Of a stretch of 48,423 nt of DNA, positions 22,391 through 31,648 are shown in pieces. Both the position numbers and the translations under genes were made by a program. Below the pieces are notes generated by a model. It ran no database searches. It saw only the letters and a program-made list of their open reading frames with translations, and had not been told where the DNA came from. Position 1 is the first letter of the stretch. The number at the start of each line of letters is the position of its first letter. Origin of the DNA: Calvatia gigantea (Eukaryota; Basidiomycota; Agaricomycetes; Agaricales; Lycoperdaceae); contig JACAAK010000030.1 of assembly GCA_025093985.1 (NCBI GenBank), forward strand, positions 1-48,423, written 5' to 3'.

Positions 22391-24310
22391 GATTATGGAC
22401 GACTCAACAAGTAAAAAGAGGAGGTGTAACATTATGTACTGATAGTTTTAATTCTTCTGAAGTTAGTATTCTTAAAAAAGCTTTATCAGATAAATTTAAA
22501 TTAGTTCTTCAATTCACAATAAAAAAGGAAAAATGATTCAATCTATGAGAAATTTATATAAATAAAGAATCTTTAGATGATCTAAAACCTTTGTTGAAAG
22601 AACATATGCACGACTCAATGCTTTATAAAATCAATGAAACTCTTAAAAATGTTACTGACGAAAATACAGCTACATTACCTGCAAATTCGGAAATAGATTT
22701 AAGTTCAAACTTTGGGGTTTTTTAATAGCAATATTAAATTAGCAGTTGGCTATTTGCTGGAACATCCTTAGAGCTTTAAATCTTTTTTAAAAACAATTAG
22801 CCCCACTTTTGGGGAAAGATTAAAACAAGTGAAAATTTTAAAGTTTGGACAATCAGCAGGGAATTTTTTTAATATAATTGGCGTAAGCAGCCGTAGTTTT
22901 TTTAACCCCTCAACGACTACACGCCAATATCCAGATGCTTTGTAAATGTTTTCTTACACTGGATAAAGATTAGTCTAAACTTGACTGAAAAGTTAAGAAA
23001 TTATAGCGATGTCGACTCATCCTATCCTCCGGGGGAAAAAGTTTGGGAAAGGGGTTCGGCTGTTCGCCGATTAAAAGGGTACGTGATTGGGGTTTCTAAA
23101 AAAGATAACATTAAGAAAAAAGTCAAAGAATGAAGAAAACTAATATATTATTAACTATTTATAATGGCCCCGGGAAGGCAAAGTCAACCAGGCCCTCAAT
23201 CAATTCAATCCTTCTTCAGATTTACACTCGATTTTAATTTGGGATAATGTTTGGAGATGGTAGCTTATATCGATCATCACCAACATCTATGCAAGATTAG
23301 AAATGAGTTTTGGTCAAAAATATGAAGAATTTGCATTACACTTAGGAGACTTATTTAAGGATTATATGAAAACCCCGTAAAGAGTTTAGAAAATTTAGAC
23401 TAAAAAAAAAAACTTTTCCTTTTTTCAGTTATTATCACGATTTTTCTATGAATATAGCTTAGAGCGAAACAAATTCATTAAAAAAGTCCCTAATAAAATA
23501 GAGGAATTTATGGATCCAATAGTTTTAGCTTATTTAATAATGACAGATGGTAATTTTGATAAAGGTAGAAACAGGGTAAGGATATATACTAATAGCTTTA
23601 AAAGAAGAAGTTGAAAATCTTGCTTTAGCTATCAACAATAAATTAGGCATCTATGCAGGTGTATTACATGATCGAAACGATCAATGGATTATCACGATTG
23701 AGCTAAGTATCTTAGCTTATTAAGAGAATTAGTATCACCTCATTTTCATAATTCTATGCTTTATAGAATAGGGTAGACTTGGTTTAATTACAAGGAATAG
23801 CGTAGGCTACACCCCTTTTCTTAACTTAATGTTAAAAAGAGCCCCATTATGTTTAAGTAAAAAGAGAGATTTAAACATATATGAAAACCGGATAAATTGC
23901 AAGGAACACTGTTAAATTTAACAGTCAATTTGCAGCAAGCGCAATTTAGTGAATAATAAGAATGTGAAGGTTCAACGACTAATAGTGAGTATCACTAACA
24001 ATAAGCCTACACGAACATCCGGCATTAATTAACCTTTTCTTAATCAAAGATAGGAAAATAATGAGACATAGTCTGACCTTTTAAAAGGGCCTTTAAATTT
24101 CCCTTTTAACAAAGGTTAAACGAAAGTACAGGGTCCCCTACTTCTGGAGCTTGAAAAGGGGAGACCCTTCCGTAAAAAGGAAAATAGGGGCCCAGTTAAA
24201 TTTTTTTTAATTTTTTTTTGGGGGCCAATGAACTTAAATTTAATCCCAAGGGGGAAACCCAAAAAAATTAAGGGGCTAAATTCTATTCAAGGGAAAAACA
24301 ACCCCGAAAT
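22390..24310 (+). pseudogene. rnl: Decayed inverted copy of rnl introns and exons
   Basis: Reverse complement of about 19,200-21,180, with many indels and substitutions concentrated in homopolymers. Recognisable pieces are the L2500 endonuclease tail (22,393-22,725), the L2500 core (22,740-22,980), the rnl exon (22,981-23,090), the L2584 endonuclease (23,130-23,790) and a badly decayed 3' exon (24,060-24,310). None would be functional as written. Confidence 0.85.
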
Positions 24311-24650
24311 AAAGGTTTTTTTTTTTTTAAAAAAGTCTAATCTGATCTAAAGTTGTAGGTAGACCTTTACTAGAGTTACAAAAAAAGTTTAGTTTGCCCC
24401 CCCCAAAATAAACTTTTTTTGTAGACTGCTAGTCAACAGGTCTAGCCTACAAGGCTTTAGATGCAGATTAGACTTTTTTAAAAAAAAGTCAGCTAGTCAG
24501 CTGCTGCCGTTGCAAGTAGGGGGAATAGACCTAATTTGGCCACTGGCTGCCGCATATAAAATATGAGCTAGTCTGCTGATCTGCTGCCGCATAAAAATCT
24601 GGACTAGCGTTACGCTACTGCTAGAATCGTTAAACAAAATTTGTTTTTTT

Positions 24651-24723
24651 TGAGTTGTAGTTTAATTGGAAAAACACCATTTTTTGGTAATGGCTTATAC
24701 CAGTTCGAATCCGGTCAACTCAG
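24651..24723 (+). tRNA. trnQ: tRNA-Gln (UUG), third copy
   Basis: Same structure as 28,086-28,158. Confidence 0.8.
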
Positions 24724-24764
24724 TTAATATTTTTGCAGCTTAATTTAATGTTATAAATAAGGCA

Positions 24765-24836
24765 AAGAGTGTAGTATAATCGGTAGTATCGTGATCTCCA
24801 AAATCATTGGTAGGTGTTCGAGTCACCTCACTCTTG
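24765..24836 (+). tRNA. trnW: tRNA-Trp (CCA), third copy
   Basis: Same structure as 28,200-28,271. Confidence 0.82.
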
Positions 24837-24915
24837 TTGATGTAGCGGCGGCTTAAATCTGCTGCTAGAACTAGCTGCTGTAGGATTTGCCAAGGGTATA
24901 TTCCAACTTAAAAAA

Positions 24916-24988
24916 GGGCCCTTAGCTTAATAGGTAGAGTATCTAATTGTCAATTAGAGCGGTTTCAGTTCAAATCTGGAAGGGCTCG
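24916..24988 (+). tRNA. trnD: tRNA-Asp (GUC), third copy, complete 3' end
   Basis: Same structure as 28,351-28,423. Confidence 0.82.
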
Positions 24989-25303
24989 TTTATATTTTCT
25001 TGCGTAAATTATTGTAGATTACATCTAGCAGCGGTAAAAGGCTGATCTGGCCTAGCGTAGCGTAGCGAATGCTACTACTACTAGTGGCAGGTGAAAATTC
25101 AGCCTACTGTGCTGGAGTTAGCCTTGCTATAAAACGGTCGAGGCTAGATTACTTTAGGCTTTGCCTAGTAAGTATTGGTAAGCTGCGTCACCCAAAAGGC
25201 CGCTGCAGACAAAGTCTGGCCTACAGTTATTACTGACTTGAGCTTTATATTGAAAATTTTAAGATAGAACTAATAAATTTCGGCTTCAGCTGTAATTTTT
25301 ATA

Positions 25304-25376
25304 GTTCTCTTAGTTCAACTGGTTAAAACAGCATTCTTCTAAAGTGCGGATTTTGGTTCGAGTCCAAAAGAGAATT
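25304..25376 (+). tRNA. trnR: tRNA-Arg (UCU), third copy
   Basis: Same structure as 28,739-28,811. Confidence 0.82.
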
Positions 25377-25767
25377 AACATTAATTAATTACCTTGCCTA
25401 GCGTAGCTTAGCGAATGCTACTACTACTAGAGCTAGACTAGGCTTTGCCTACAGCTAAAGCAGGCAGCGGTCTTGTTTTAATCTACTAAAGTTTTATATA
25501 TTAAAAATAATATAATAATACCCTATGTTGGAACGAATGTATACCAAATTGGTTTGTTATTTTTATTTAAAGGGCTTGGTTTTAAAAAAACCCAATTTGG
25601 TATACATTCGTTCCAACATAGGCTATTATTATATTATTTTTAATATATAAAACTTTAGTAGATTAAATCAAGACCGCTGCCTGCTTTAGCTGTAGGCAAA
25701 GCCTAGTCTAGCTCTAGTAGTAGTAGCATTCGCTAAGCTACGCTAGGCAAGGTAATTAATTAATGTT

Positions 25768-25839
25768 AATTCTCTTTGGACTCGAACCAAAATCCGCACT
25801 TTAGAAGAATGCTGTTTTAACCAGTTGAACTAAGAGAAC
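25768..25839 (-). tRNA. trnR: tRNA-Arg (UCU), fourth copy, one base short
   Basis: As 28,739-28,811, but one base of the CTCTTTTGG run (3' acceptor/T-stem boundary) is missing. Confidence 0.75.
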
Positions 25840-26154
25840 TATAAAATTACAGCTGAAGCCGAAATTTATTAGTTCTATCTTAAAATTTTCAATATAAAGC
25901 TCAAGTCAGTAATAACTGTAGGCCAGACTTTGTCTGCAGCGGCCTTTTGGGTGACGCAGCTTACCAATACTTACTAGGCAAAGCCTAAAGTAATCTAGCC
26001 TCGACCGTTTTATAGCAAGGCTAACTCCAGCACAGTAGGCTGAATTTTCACCTGCCACTAGTAGTAGTAGCATTCGCTACGCTACGCTAGGCCAGATCAG
26101 CCTTTTACCGCTGCTAGATGTAATCTACAATAATTTACGCAAGAAAATATAAAA

Positions 26155-26227
26155 CGAGCCCTTCCAGATTTGAACTGAAACCGCTCTAATTGACAATTAG
26201 ATACTCTACCTATTAAGCTAAGGGCCC
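26155..26227 (-). tRNA. trnD: tRNA-Asp (GUC), fourth copy
   Basis: Complete; same as 28,351-28,423, with the 3' flank that is deleted in the left arm. Confidence 0.82.
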
Positions 26228-26306
26228 TTTTTTAAGTTGGAATATACCCTTGGCAAATCCTACAGCAGCTAGTTCTAGCAGCAGATTTAAGCCGCCGCTA
26301 CATCAA

Positions 26307-26378
26307 CAAGAGTGAGGTGACTCGAACACCTACCAATGATTTTGGAGATCACGATACTACCGATTATACTACACTCTT
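26307..26378 (-). tRNA. trnW: tRNA-Trp (CCA), fourth copy
   Basis: Same as 28,200-28,271. Confidence 0.82.
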
Positions 26379-26419
26379 TGCCTTATTTATAACATTAAAT
26401 TAAGCTGCAAAAATATTAA

Positions 26420-26491
26420 CTGAGTTGACCGGATTCGAACTGGTATAAGCCATTACCAAAAATGGTGTTTTTCCAATTAAACTACAACTCA
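26420..26491 (-). tRNA. trnQ: tRNA-Gln (UUG), fourth copy, one base short
   Basis: One T is missing from the T run in the anticodon arm compared with 28,086-28,158. Confidence 0.75.
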
Positions 26492-26672
26492 AAAAAAACA
26501 AATTTTGTTTTAACGATTCTAGCAGTAGCGTAACGCTAGTCCAGATTTTTATGCGGCAGCAGATCAGCAGACTAGCTCATATTTTATATGCGGCAGCCAG
26601 TGGCCAGATCACTCAAAGGCCGCTGCTACTTTCCTTAACCAAGGCTAGCTTTACTAGGCAGTGTAATAAATT

Positions 26673-26744
26673 TGCCGAAAACTGGACTTGAACCAATATT
26701 AAAATCTTACAAGGAGTCCGTTTTACCAATTAAACTATCTCGGC
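26673..26744 (-). tRNA. trnT: tRNA-Thr (UGU), fourth copy
   Basis: Same as 27,832-27,903. Confidence 0.78.
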
Positions 26745-26911
26745 TGTTTAATCCACTAAATGTAGCGGCAGTTGCTAACGCTAGTCTGGCCTACAGCTGT
26801 TTTGTTTGTTGTTTTTCCTTTGGCTAAAAAGCCAAGACTAGGCTTTTACTTATAGCTACCCAACTAGAGTCTAGCCTTGCAGTAGGCAAAGTCTACTGCA
26901 ACTTTATATTC

Positions 26912-26983
26912 AGGCCTTAAGGGGGTTTGAACCCTGTAAAAAGTATTAACAGTACCTCGCTTAAACCACTCAGCCATAAGACC
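26912..26983 (-). tRNA. trnN: tRNA-Asn (GUU), fourth copy, one base short
   Basis: As 27,592-27,664, with one base missing from the G run of the T stem. Confidence 0.75.
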
Positions 26984-27098
26984 TTAAATTTTTTCTTGTA
27001 GCAGGCTAGCGAACGCTACAGCGGCTCCCGCTACTGCTGTAGCTGCACTAGCAGACTTGCTGTAACCTAAGTCGAAAATAGAAGCTAGTTATTAATTT

Positions 27099-27172
27099 TG
27101 GGGAAGCGAGACTCGAACTCGCAAATCCTTACTCCCAGGGTAAGTCCCTTACCAAATTAGGTCTATTCCCCC
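27099..27172 (-). tRNA. trnP: tRNA-Pro (UGG), fourth copy, one base short
   Basis: As 27,402-27,476, with four C instead of five in the 3' acceptor. Confidence 0.75.
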
Positions 27173-27401
27173 TACTTGCAACGGCAGCAGCTGACTAGCT
27201 GACTTTTTCTTAAAAAGTCTAATCTGCATCTAAAGCCTTGTAGGCTAGACCTGTTGACTAGCAGTCTACAAAAAAAGTTTAGTTTGGCAAACTAAACTTT
27301 TTTTGTAGACTGCTAGTCAACAGGTCTAGCCTACAAGGCTTTAGATGCAGATTAGACTTTTTAAGAAAAAGTCAGCTAGTCAGCTGCTGCCGTTGCAAGT
27401 A

Positions 27402-27476
27402 GGGGGAATAGACCTAATTTGGTAAGGGACTTACCCTGGGAGTAAGGATTTGCGAGTTCGAGTCTCGCTTCCCCCA
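27402..27476 (+). tRNA. trnP: tRNA-Pro (UGG)
   Basis: Acceptor GGGGGAA pairs with TTCCCCC. The anticodon stem CTTAC/GTAAG closes the seven-base loop CCTGGGA, giving anticodon UGG. The T arm is GCGAG/CTCGC. Position 33 of the loop is C instead of the nearly invariant U. It is the tRNA nearest to rnl. Confidence 0.85.
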
Positions 27477-27591
27477 AAATTAATAACTAGCTTCTATTTT
27501 CGACTTAGGTTACAGCAAGTCTGCTAGTGCAGCTACAGCAGTAGCGGGAGCCGCTGTAGCGTTCGCTAGCCTGCTACAAGAAAAAATTTAA

Positions 27592-27664
27592 GGTCTTATG
27601 GCTGAGTGGTTTAAGCGAGGTACTGTTAATACTTTTTACAGGGGTTCAAACCCCCTTAAGGCCT
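27592..27664 (+). tRNA. trnN: tRNA-Asn (GUU)
   Basis: Acceptor GGTCTTA pairs with TAAGGCC. The D stem is GCT/AGC. The anticodon stem AGGTA/TACTT closes CTGTTAA, giving GUU. The T arm AGGGG/CCCCT is perfect. Confidence 0.85.
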
Positions 27665-27831
27665 GAATATAAAGTTGCAGTAGACTTTGCCTACTGCAAG
27701 GCTAGACTCTAGTTGGGTAGCTATAAGTAAAAGCCTAGTCTTGGCTTTTTAGCCAAAGGAAAAACAACAAACAAAACAGCTGTAGGCCAGACTAGCGTTA
27801 GCAACTGCCGCTACATTTAGTGGATTAAACA

Positions 27832-27903
27832 GCCGAGATAGTTTAATTGGTAAAACGGACTCCTTGTAAGATTTTAATATTGGTTCAAGTCCAGTTTTCG
27901 GCA
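27832..27903 (+). tRNA. trnT: tRNA-Thr (UGU)
   Basis: Acceptor GCCGAGA pairs with TTTCGGC through one G-U. Anticodon loop CTTGTAA gives UGU. The anticodon stem GACTC/GATTT contains a C-U mismatch. The T arm is ATTGG/CCAGT. Confidence 0.8.
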
Positions 27904-28085
27904 AATTTATTACACTGCCTAGTAAAGCTAGCCTTGGTTAAGGAAAGTAGCAGCGGCCTTTGAGTGATCTGGCCACTGGCTGCCGCATATAAAATATGAG
28001 CTAGTCTGCTGATCTGCTGCCGCATAAAAATCTGGACTAGCGTTACGCTACTGCTAGAATCGTTAAAACAAAATTTGTTTTTTTT

Positions 28086-28158
28086 TGAGTTGTAGTTTAA
28101 TTGGAAAAACACCATTTTTTGGTAATGGCTTATACCAGTTCGAATCCGGTCAACTCAG
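28086..28158 (+). tRNA. trnQ: tRNA-Gln (UUG)
   Basis: Acceptor TGAGTTG/CAACTCA and D stem GTTT/AAAC pair. Anticodon stem CCATT/AATGG closes TTTTGGT, giving UUG. The T stem ACCAG/CCGGT has one A-C mismatch. Confidence 0.85.
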
Positions 28159-28199
28159 TTAATATTTTTGCAGCTTAATTTAATGTTATAAATAAGGCA

Positions 28200-28271
28200 A
28201 AGAGTGTAGTATAATCGGTAGTATCGTGATCTCCAAAATCATTGGTAGGTGTTCGAGTCACCTCACTCTTG
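28200..28271 (+). tRNA. trnW: tRNA-Trp (CCA)
   Basis: Acceptor AAGAGTG/CACTCTT pairs. Anticodon stem GTGAT/ATCAT closes CTCCAAA, giving CCA. The T arm AGGTG/CACCT is perfect. CCA reads UGG only, unlike the UCA anticodon of most mitochondria that decode UGA as Trp. This fits the absence of in-frame TGA in the cox1 exons, rps3, atp8 and the intact intron ORFs. Confidence 0.88.
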
Positions 28272-28350
28272 TTGATGTAGCGGCGGCTTAAATCTGCTGC
28301 TAGAACTAGCTGCTGTAGGATTTGCCAAGGGTATATTCCAACTTAAAAAA

Positions 28351-28423
28351 GGGCCCTTAGCTTAATAGGTAGAGTATCTAATTGTCAATTAGAGCGGTTT
28401 CAGTTCAAATCTGGAAGGGCTCG
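28351..28423 (+). tRNA. trnD: tRNA-Asp (GUC)
   Basis: Acceptor GGGCCCT/AGGGCTC pairs with one G-U. Anticodon stem TCTAA/TTAGA closes TTGTCAA, giving GUC. The T arm is TTCAG/CTGGA. The left-arm copy has lost its 3' acceptor bases. Confidence 0.87.
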
Positions 28424-28738
28424 TTTTATATTTTCTTGCGTAAATTATTGTAGATTACATCTAGCAGCGGTAAAAGGCTGATCTGGCCTAGCGTAGCGTA
28501 GCGAATGCTACTACTACTAGTGGCAGGTGAAAATTCAGCCTACTGTGCTGGAGTTAGCCTTGCTATAAAACGGTCGAGGCTAGATTACTTTAGGCTTTGC
28601 CTAGTAAGTATTGGTAAGCTGCGTCACCCAAAAGGCCGCTGCAGACAAAGTCTGGCCTACAGTTATTACTGACTTGAGCTTTATATTGAAAATTTTAAGA
28701 TAGAACTAATAAATTTCGGCTTCAGCTGTAATTTTATA
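28424..28738. repeat. trnD-trnR spacer with short palindromic elements
   Basis: No gene seen. It holds several short hairpin-forming elements: GCCTAGCGTAGCGTAGCGAATGC with a CTA run at about 28,486-28,520, TTTAGGCTTTGCCTA at about 28,590, and CAAAAGGCCGCTGCAGAC with CTTTGTCTGG-type sequence at about 28,630. The same motifs recur in other spacers. Confidence 0.7.
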
Positions 28739-28811
28739 GTTCTCTTAGTTCAACTGGTTAAAACAGCATTCTTCTAAAGTGCGGATTTTGGTTCGAGTCC
28801 AAAAGAGAATT
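28739..28811 (+). tRNA. trnR: tRNA-Arg (UCU)
   Basis: Acceptor GTTCTCT/AGAGAAT has one G-U. Anticodon stem GCATT/AGTGC closes CTTCTAA, giving UCU. The T arm TTTGG/CCAAA is perfect. Confidence 0.87.
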
Positions 28812-29300
28812 AACATTAATTAATTACCTTGCCTAGCGTAGCTTAGCGAATGCTACTACTACTAGAGCTAGACTAGGCTTTGCCTACAGCTAAAGCAGGC
28901 AGCGGTCTTGATTTAATCTACTAAAGTTTTATATATTAAAAATAATATAATAATAGCCTATGTTGGAACGAATGTATACCAAATTGGTTTGTTATTATTA
29001 TTTAAAGGGCTTGGCTTTGTAGCCTTAGCCTAGCAGTTGACAAAGTCAACTACTACTATAGTTATTTAATAATAGCTAGCGGCTGCTGCAGCAAGTAGTG
29101 TTAGTTTACAAAGTCAACAGATGCCTTAGGCAGATAAAGTCTGGCCTTTGTTGATGTAGGCTTTGCCTAGAAAAGCTACAGTAGCGTAACGCTAGTCTGC
29201 TGCTGCTACTATACTATTAATTTGTATTTAATAGACTTAAAATTTGACATCTAAGTTCAATTTATTAAAATGAACAATCAATTATTAAAAATTTGGTTAA
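28812..29300. repeat. trnR-rps3 spacer rich in short palindromes
   Basis: No gene seen. It includes GCCTAGCGTAGCTTAGCGAA (28,831), TAGGCTTTGCCTA copies near 28,874 and 29,157, a TTGACAAAGTCAA hairpin near 29,037, and AGTAGCGTAACGCTA near 29,180. The sequence around 28,960-28,990 is where two inner copies of the tRNA cluster turn back on each other (axis about 25,574). Confidence 0.7.
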
Positions 29301-30419
29301 ATGACTAATATAAAAAATAATAAATTACTGGCTTTGCCATTCACTACTACTATGTTTGGGCTTGGCTTAACAAAATTCAGACCTACTGTAGCTGCAAAAA
29401 GCTGGTCTAGCTTATCTACTAAACATGTACCATTTTTTAAAAATCCTAATAGTAAGATTCAACAAAAACAAGAAGTGTTAGAAATAGGCTATGCCAACTA
29501 TAAAAATCTACCTCTAGTATCTAGGCAAAGCCAACAACTAATACAGCCTAAGCCAAAATTAGTGTTTTTACAAAAAAAAGGTAGTCAAATTCCTAATCCT
29601 AATATTATAAGTTATAATTTTCCAGGATCTAAACCTCAAAGTAACACAGTATATACTATGAATAAACTTGTTACTAATAATGTATATAAATTATTATTCA
29701 ATTTTTTTAAATCTATGTATTGTTTAATTAGTAAACCTGTGTTTATAACAACTCCAGATAAAATTAAAATTCAATTATTTTATTTTTTATGTATACCTAA
29801 ATTTTCAATTAATAAAACTGTTAAAGGCCAGCTAAAGCAGGCCTTTATTTCATCAAAAAGCAGAATAAAAACAACTAATGATGATTTTAAAAATTTAACA
29901 CAAAGTAATTTAACTAAAGTTTATCCTTATAAATTAAAATTAATTTGTACCATTTTAAGTAAATTCTTTAATAAAAATGTAGAATTAGAGTTAATTAGAT
30001 TACATCAGCCTTATTATGATAGTAATATTTTAGTTAATTTCTTAGCTTTAATTATTAATAAAAAAAATATTGGTGCTTGTATTCAAAGATTGTTTAATAG
30101 TAATATTATTAAAGCCAATAAAGCTTCTAGCTTCTTGCCTGCTAAATCTGCAACTACTAGTCTTGAAGCCAATAATATATCTAATAACCTGCAGACTAAA
30201 TTTTATCAACAAAAGGCTGCAGCTTATCTATCTGGTTTAAATATTAAAATTAGCGGAAGATTAATGAGAGAACCTATTATACCTAGAATTACTACTAAAA
30301 AATTTGAAAAAGGATTTACTGCTAAAGGTAAAATTAATTATTTCGATCTAGCAAGATTTACACATAAAAATAGAAAAGGTGCATTTACAATTACAGTAAA
30401 ATCTGGACAAAATTTCTAG
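29301..30419 (+). CDS. rps3: Mitochondrial ribosomal protein S3 (Rps3/Var1 type)
   Basis: This 372-residue basic protein is rich in Lys, Asn and Ile. It should be a component of the mitochondrial small ribosomal subunit. The recognisable part is the C-terminal third, with ELELIRLHQPYYDSNILVNF, then ISGRLMREP near residue 315 and FDLARFTHKNRKGAFTITVK near 350, the conserved end of fungal Rps3. The N-terminal half is divergent, as is usual. It is free-standing between trnR and trnC and not inside an rnl intron. Short palindromic elements lie in the reading frame, notably AAAGGCCAGC followed by a loop and GGCCTTT near 29,823 (encoding KGQLKQAF) and TAGGCAAAGCC near 29,522. These look like tolerated insertions. 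Confidence 0.85.
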   Translation: MTNIKNNKLLALPFTTTMFGLGLTKFRPTVAAKSWSSLSTKHVPFFKNPNSKIQQKQEVLEIGYANYKNLPLVSRQSQQLIQPKPKLVFLQKKGSQIPNPNIISYNFPGSKPQSNTVYTMNKLVTNNVYKLLFNFFKSMYCLISKPVFITTPDKIKIQLFYFLCIPKFSINKTVKGQLKQAFISSKSRIKTTNDDFKNLTQSNLTKVYPYKLKLICTILSKFFNKNVELELIRLHQPYYDSNILVNFLALIINKKNIGACIQRLFNSNIIKANKASSFLPAKSATTSLEANNISNNLQTKFYQQKAAAYLSGLNIKISGRLMREPIIPRITTKKFEKGFTAKGKINYFDLARFTHKNRKGAFTITVKSGQNF

Positions 30420-30606
30420 CATTAGTTAGTTAATTTAATGAAGTTTTAGCTACCAGCTTTAGCCGGCAGCTAGAAGTAGCAAGCCTAAAAAAGTTTAGTT
30501 TACCCCCACTAGCTGTAGTAGGCTTTGCCTAGTACGCTACTATAATTTGGCAGGCTTGGGTTAGGCCCGAGGCCGGGTTAACTTATAAAATTTTAGTGAC
30601 CTATAA

Positions 30607-30680
30607 GGGTTAAGTGTACAGATGGTTCTGTAGTAGACCTGCAAAGTCTAACATTTAAGGTTCAATTCCTTCTTAACTCT
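30607..30680 (+). tRNA. trnC: tRNA-Cys (GCA)
   Basis: Acceptor GGGTTAA/TTAACTC pairs. Anticodon stem TAGAC/GTCTA closes CTGCAAA, giving GCA. The D stem is TAC/GTA. The T stem TAAGG/CCTTC has one mismatch at its outer pair. Confidence 0.83.
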
Positions 30681-30823
30681 GATAATGATTGCTAACCAAG
30701 GCAAAGCTTAATACTAAGCTTTAGATTTAGCCTACTTGCCAACAGCTTAATACACAATTTTGTTTTTTTAACTTAAAAGAGATAATAATTACTAGGCAGA
30801 GCCAAGAAATTTTAAATTCATAA

Positions 30824-30906
30824 GCGAACATGTTGTAATGGTAAACAAGTTCCTCTTAAGAAGGAGTGGGTGAAAACCCGTAAGAGTTCAAGTCTCTTTG
30901 TTCGTA
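30824..30906 (+). tRNA. trnL: tRNA-Leu (UAA)
   Basis: A class II tRNA of 83 bases with a long variable arm (GGGTGAAAACCC). Acceptor GCGAACA/TGTTCGT has one G-U. Anticodon stem TTCCT/AGGAG closes CTTAAGA, giving UAA. The T arm is AAGAG/CTCTT. Confidence 0.87.
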
Positions 30907-31173
30907 ATTGTTTCAAAGATAGTGTTTATTTTACCTTTATAAAGTATTTATGCTAAGGGTTCGCCTGTCAGCTGTAGCGGGTGATAAAATATGGCCTTTT
31001 GGCTGCCGCTGCAAGTCAGCAGGTAGCACCTTTTAGATTAGTAGATATAGTAATAGGCTTTTTGCTGACAAAGTCAGCTAGTTTTACTTGGCTTTGCCTT
31101 TCTTTAATTGCGGCCTTTGGCCGGTCCGCTGCTATATTTACCACTGTAAACTAGATTTTGTTTTTAGTATAAA

Positions 31174-31245
31174 GCGAGTATAGTTAAATTGGTATAATCT
31201 CTGCCTTCCAAGTTGAGGTTGTCAGTTCGAACCTGGCTACTCGTA
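31174..31245 (+). tRNA. trnG: tRNA-Gly (UCC)
   Basis: Acceptor GCGAGTA/TACTCGT pairs with one G-U. Anticodon loop CTTCCAA gives UCC; its stem TCTGC/GTTGA is weak (a T-T mismatch and a G-U). The T arm is GTCAG/CTGGC. Confidence 0.84.
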
Positions 31246-31489
31246 ATCAAATTTAATTGCACACGGCCAGTCTCTAGCTTAACAAATAGCTACTGCTAGC
31301 AGTAGGCCAAGTATTGTTGAATTAGCAAATATAAGCCTAGCCTAATATTTAAAGTAAAATACTAGCTTTAGCTAGCCTCAATATCTCATTAATAGATTAA
31401 CTTTAAATAGTTAATCAAGCTTTAACAAAAGCAGAGATAGTTCTATTTAAAAATAAAATTAGAACCTATAAAAAATTAATAAAAATATA

Positions 31490-31648
31490 ATGCCACAACT
31501 AATACCATTTTATTTCTTTAATCAATTAGTATTTGCATTTGCAGTTTTATTATCTATAATCTTTGTTTTCTCAAAATATATCTTACCTTCATTTACATTC
31601 CAACAAGTTATAAGATTATATATAACTAAATTAAGTAAAAAAAACTAA
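31490..31648 (+). CDS. atp8: ATP synthase subunit 8
   Basis: A 52-residue subunit of the membrane Fo sector of mitochondrial ATP synthase. It begins [12 protein letters not shown], the fungal form of the conserved MPQL start. One hydrophobic membrane segment follows (about residues 11-32), then a basic C-terminal tail ending TKLSKKN. Length is normal for fungal Atp8 (about 48-55 residues). It lies between trnG and cox1 on the same strand, 523 bases before the cox1 start. Confidence 0.93.
   Translation: MPQLIPFYFFNQLVFAFAVLLSIIFVFSKYILPSFTFQQVIRLYITKLSKKN

Larger units (their letters stand above)
24310..25574 (+). repeat. Third partial copy of the tRNA cluster
   Basis: A short, decayed opposite-strand piece (24,320-24,400) turns at about 24,408 into a forward copy of the tRNA cluster. 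The first bases of trnP (24,519-24,539) are followed at once by sequence equivalent to 27,973, so about 550 bases holding the rest of trnP plus trnN and trnT are skipped, at a TGG microhomology. Confidence 0.8.
25574..27287 (-). repeat. Fourth copy of the tRNA cluster, minus strand
   Basis: Reverse complement of about 27,287-29,000, with a scatter of one-base homopolymer deletions inside tRNA genes. It joins the third copy at an axis near 25,574 and the right arm at 27,287. Confidence 0.85.

Noticed and set aside
24310..27287. Extra tRNA copies considered as genuine tRNA gene amplification
   Set aside because: They lie in nested inverted copies with homopolymer errors and a microhomology deletion; artefact is the simpler reading.
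28424..29300. Clustered short repeats considered as a CRISPR array
   Set aside because: Repeat units are irregular in length, spacing and orientation and are themselves palindromic; this is a mitochondrial genome with no cas genes.
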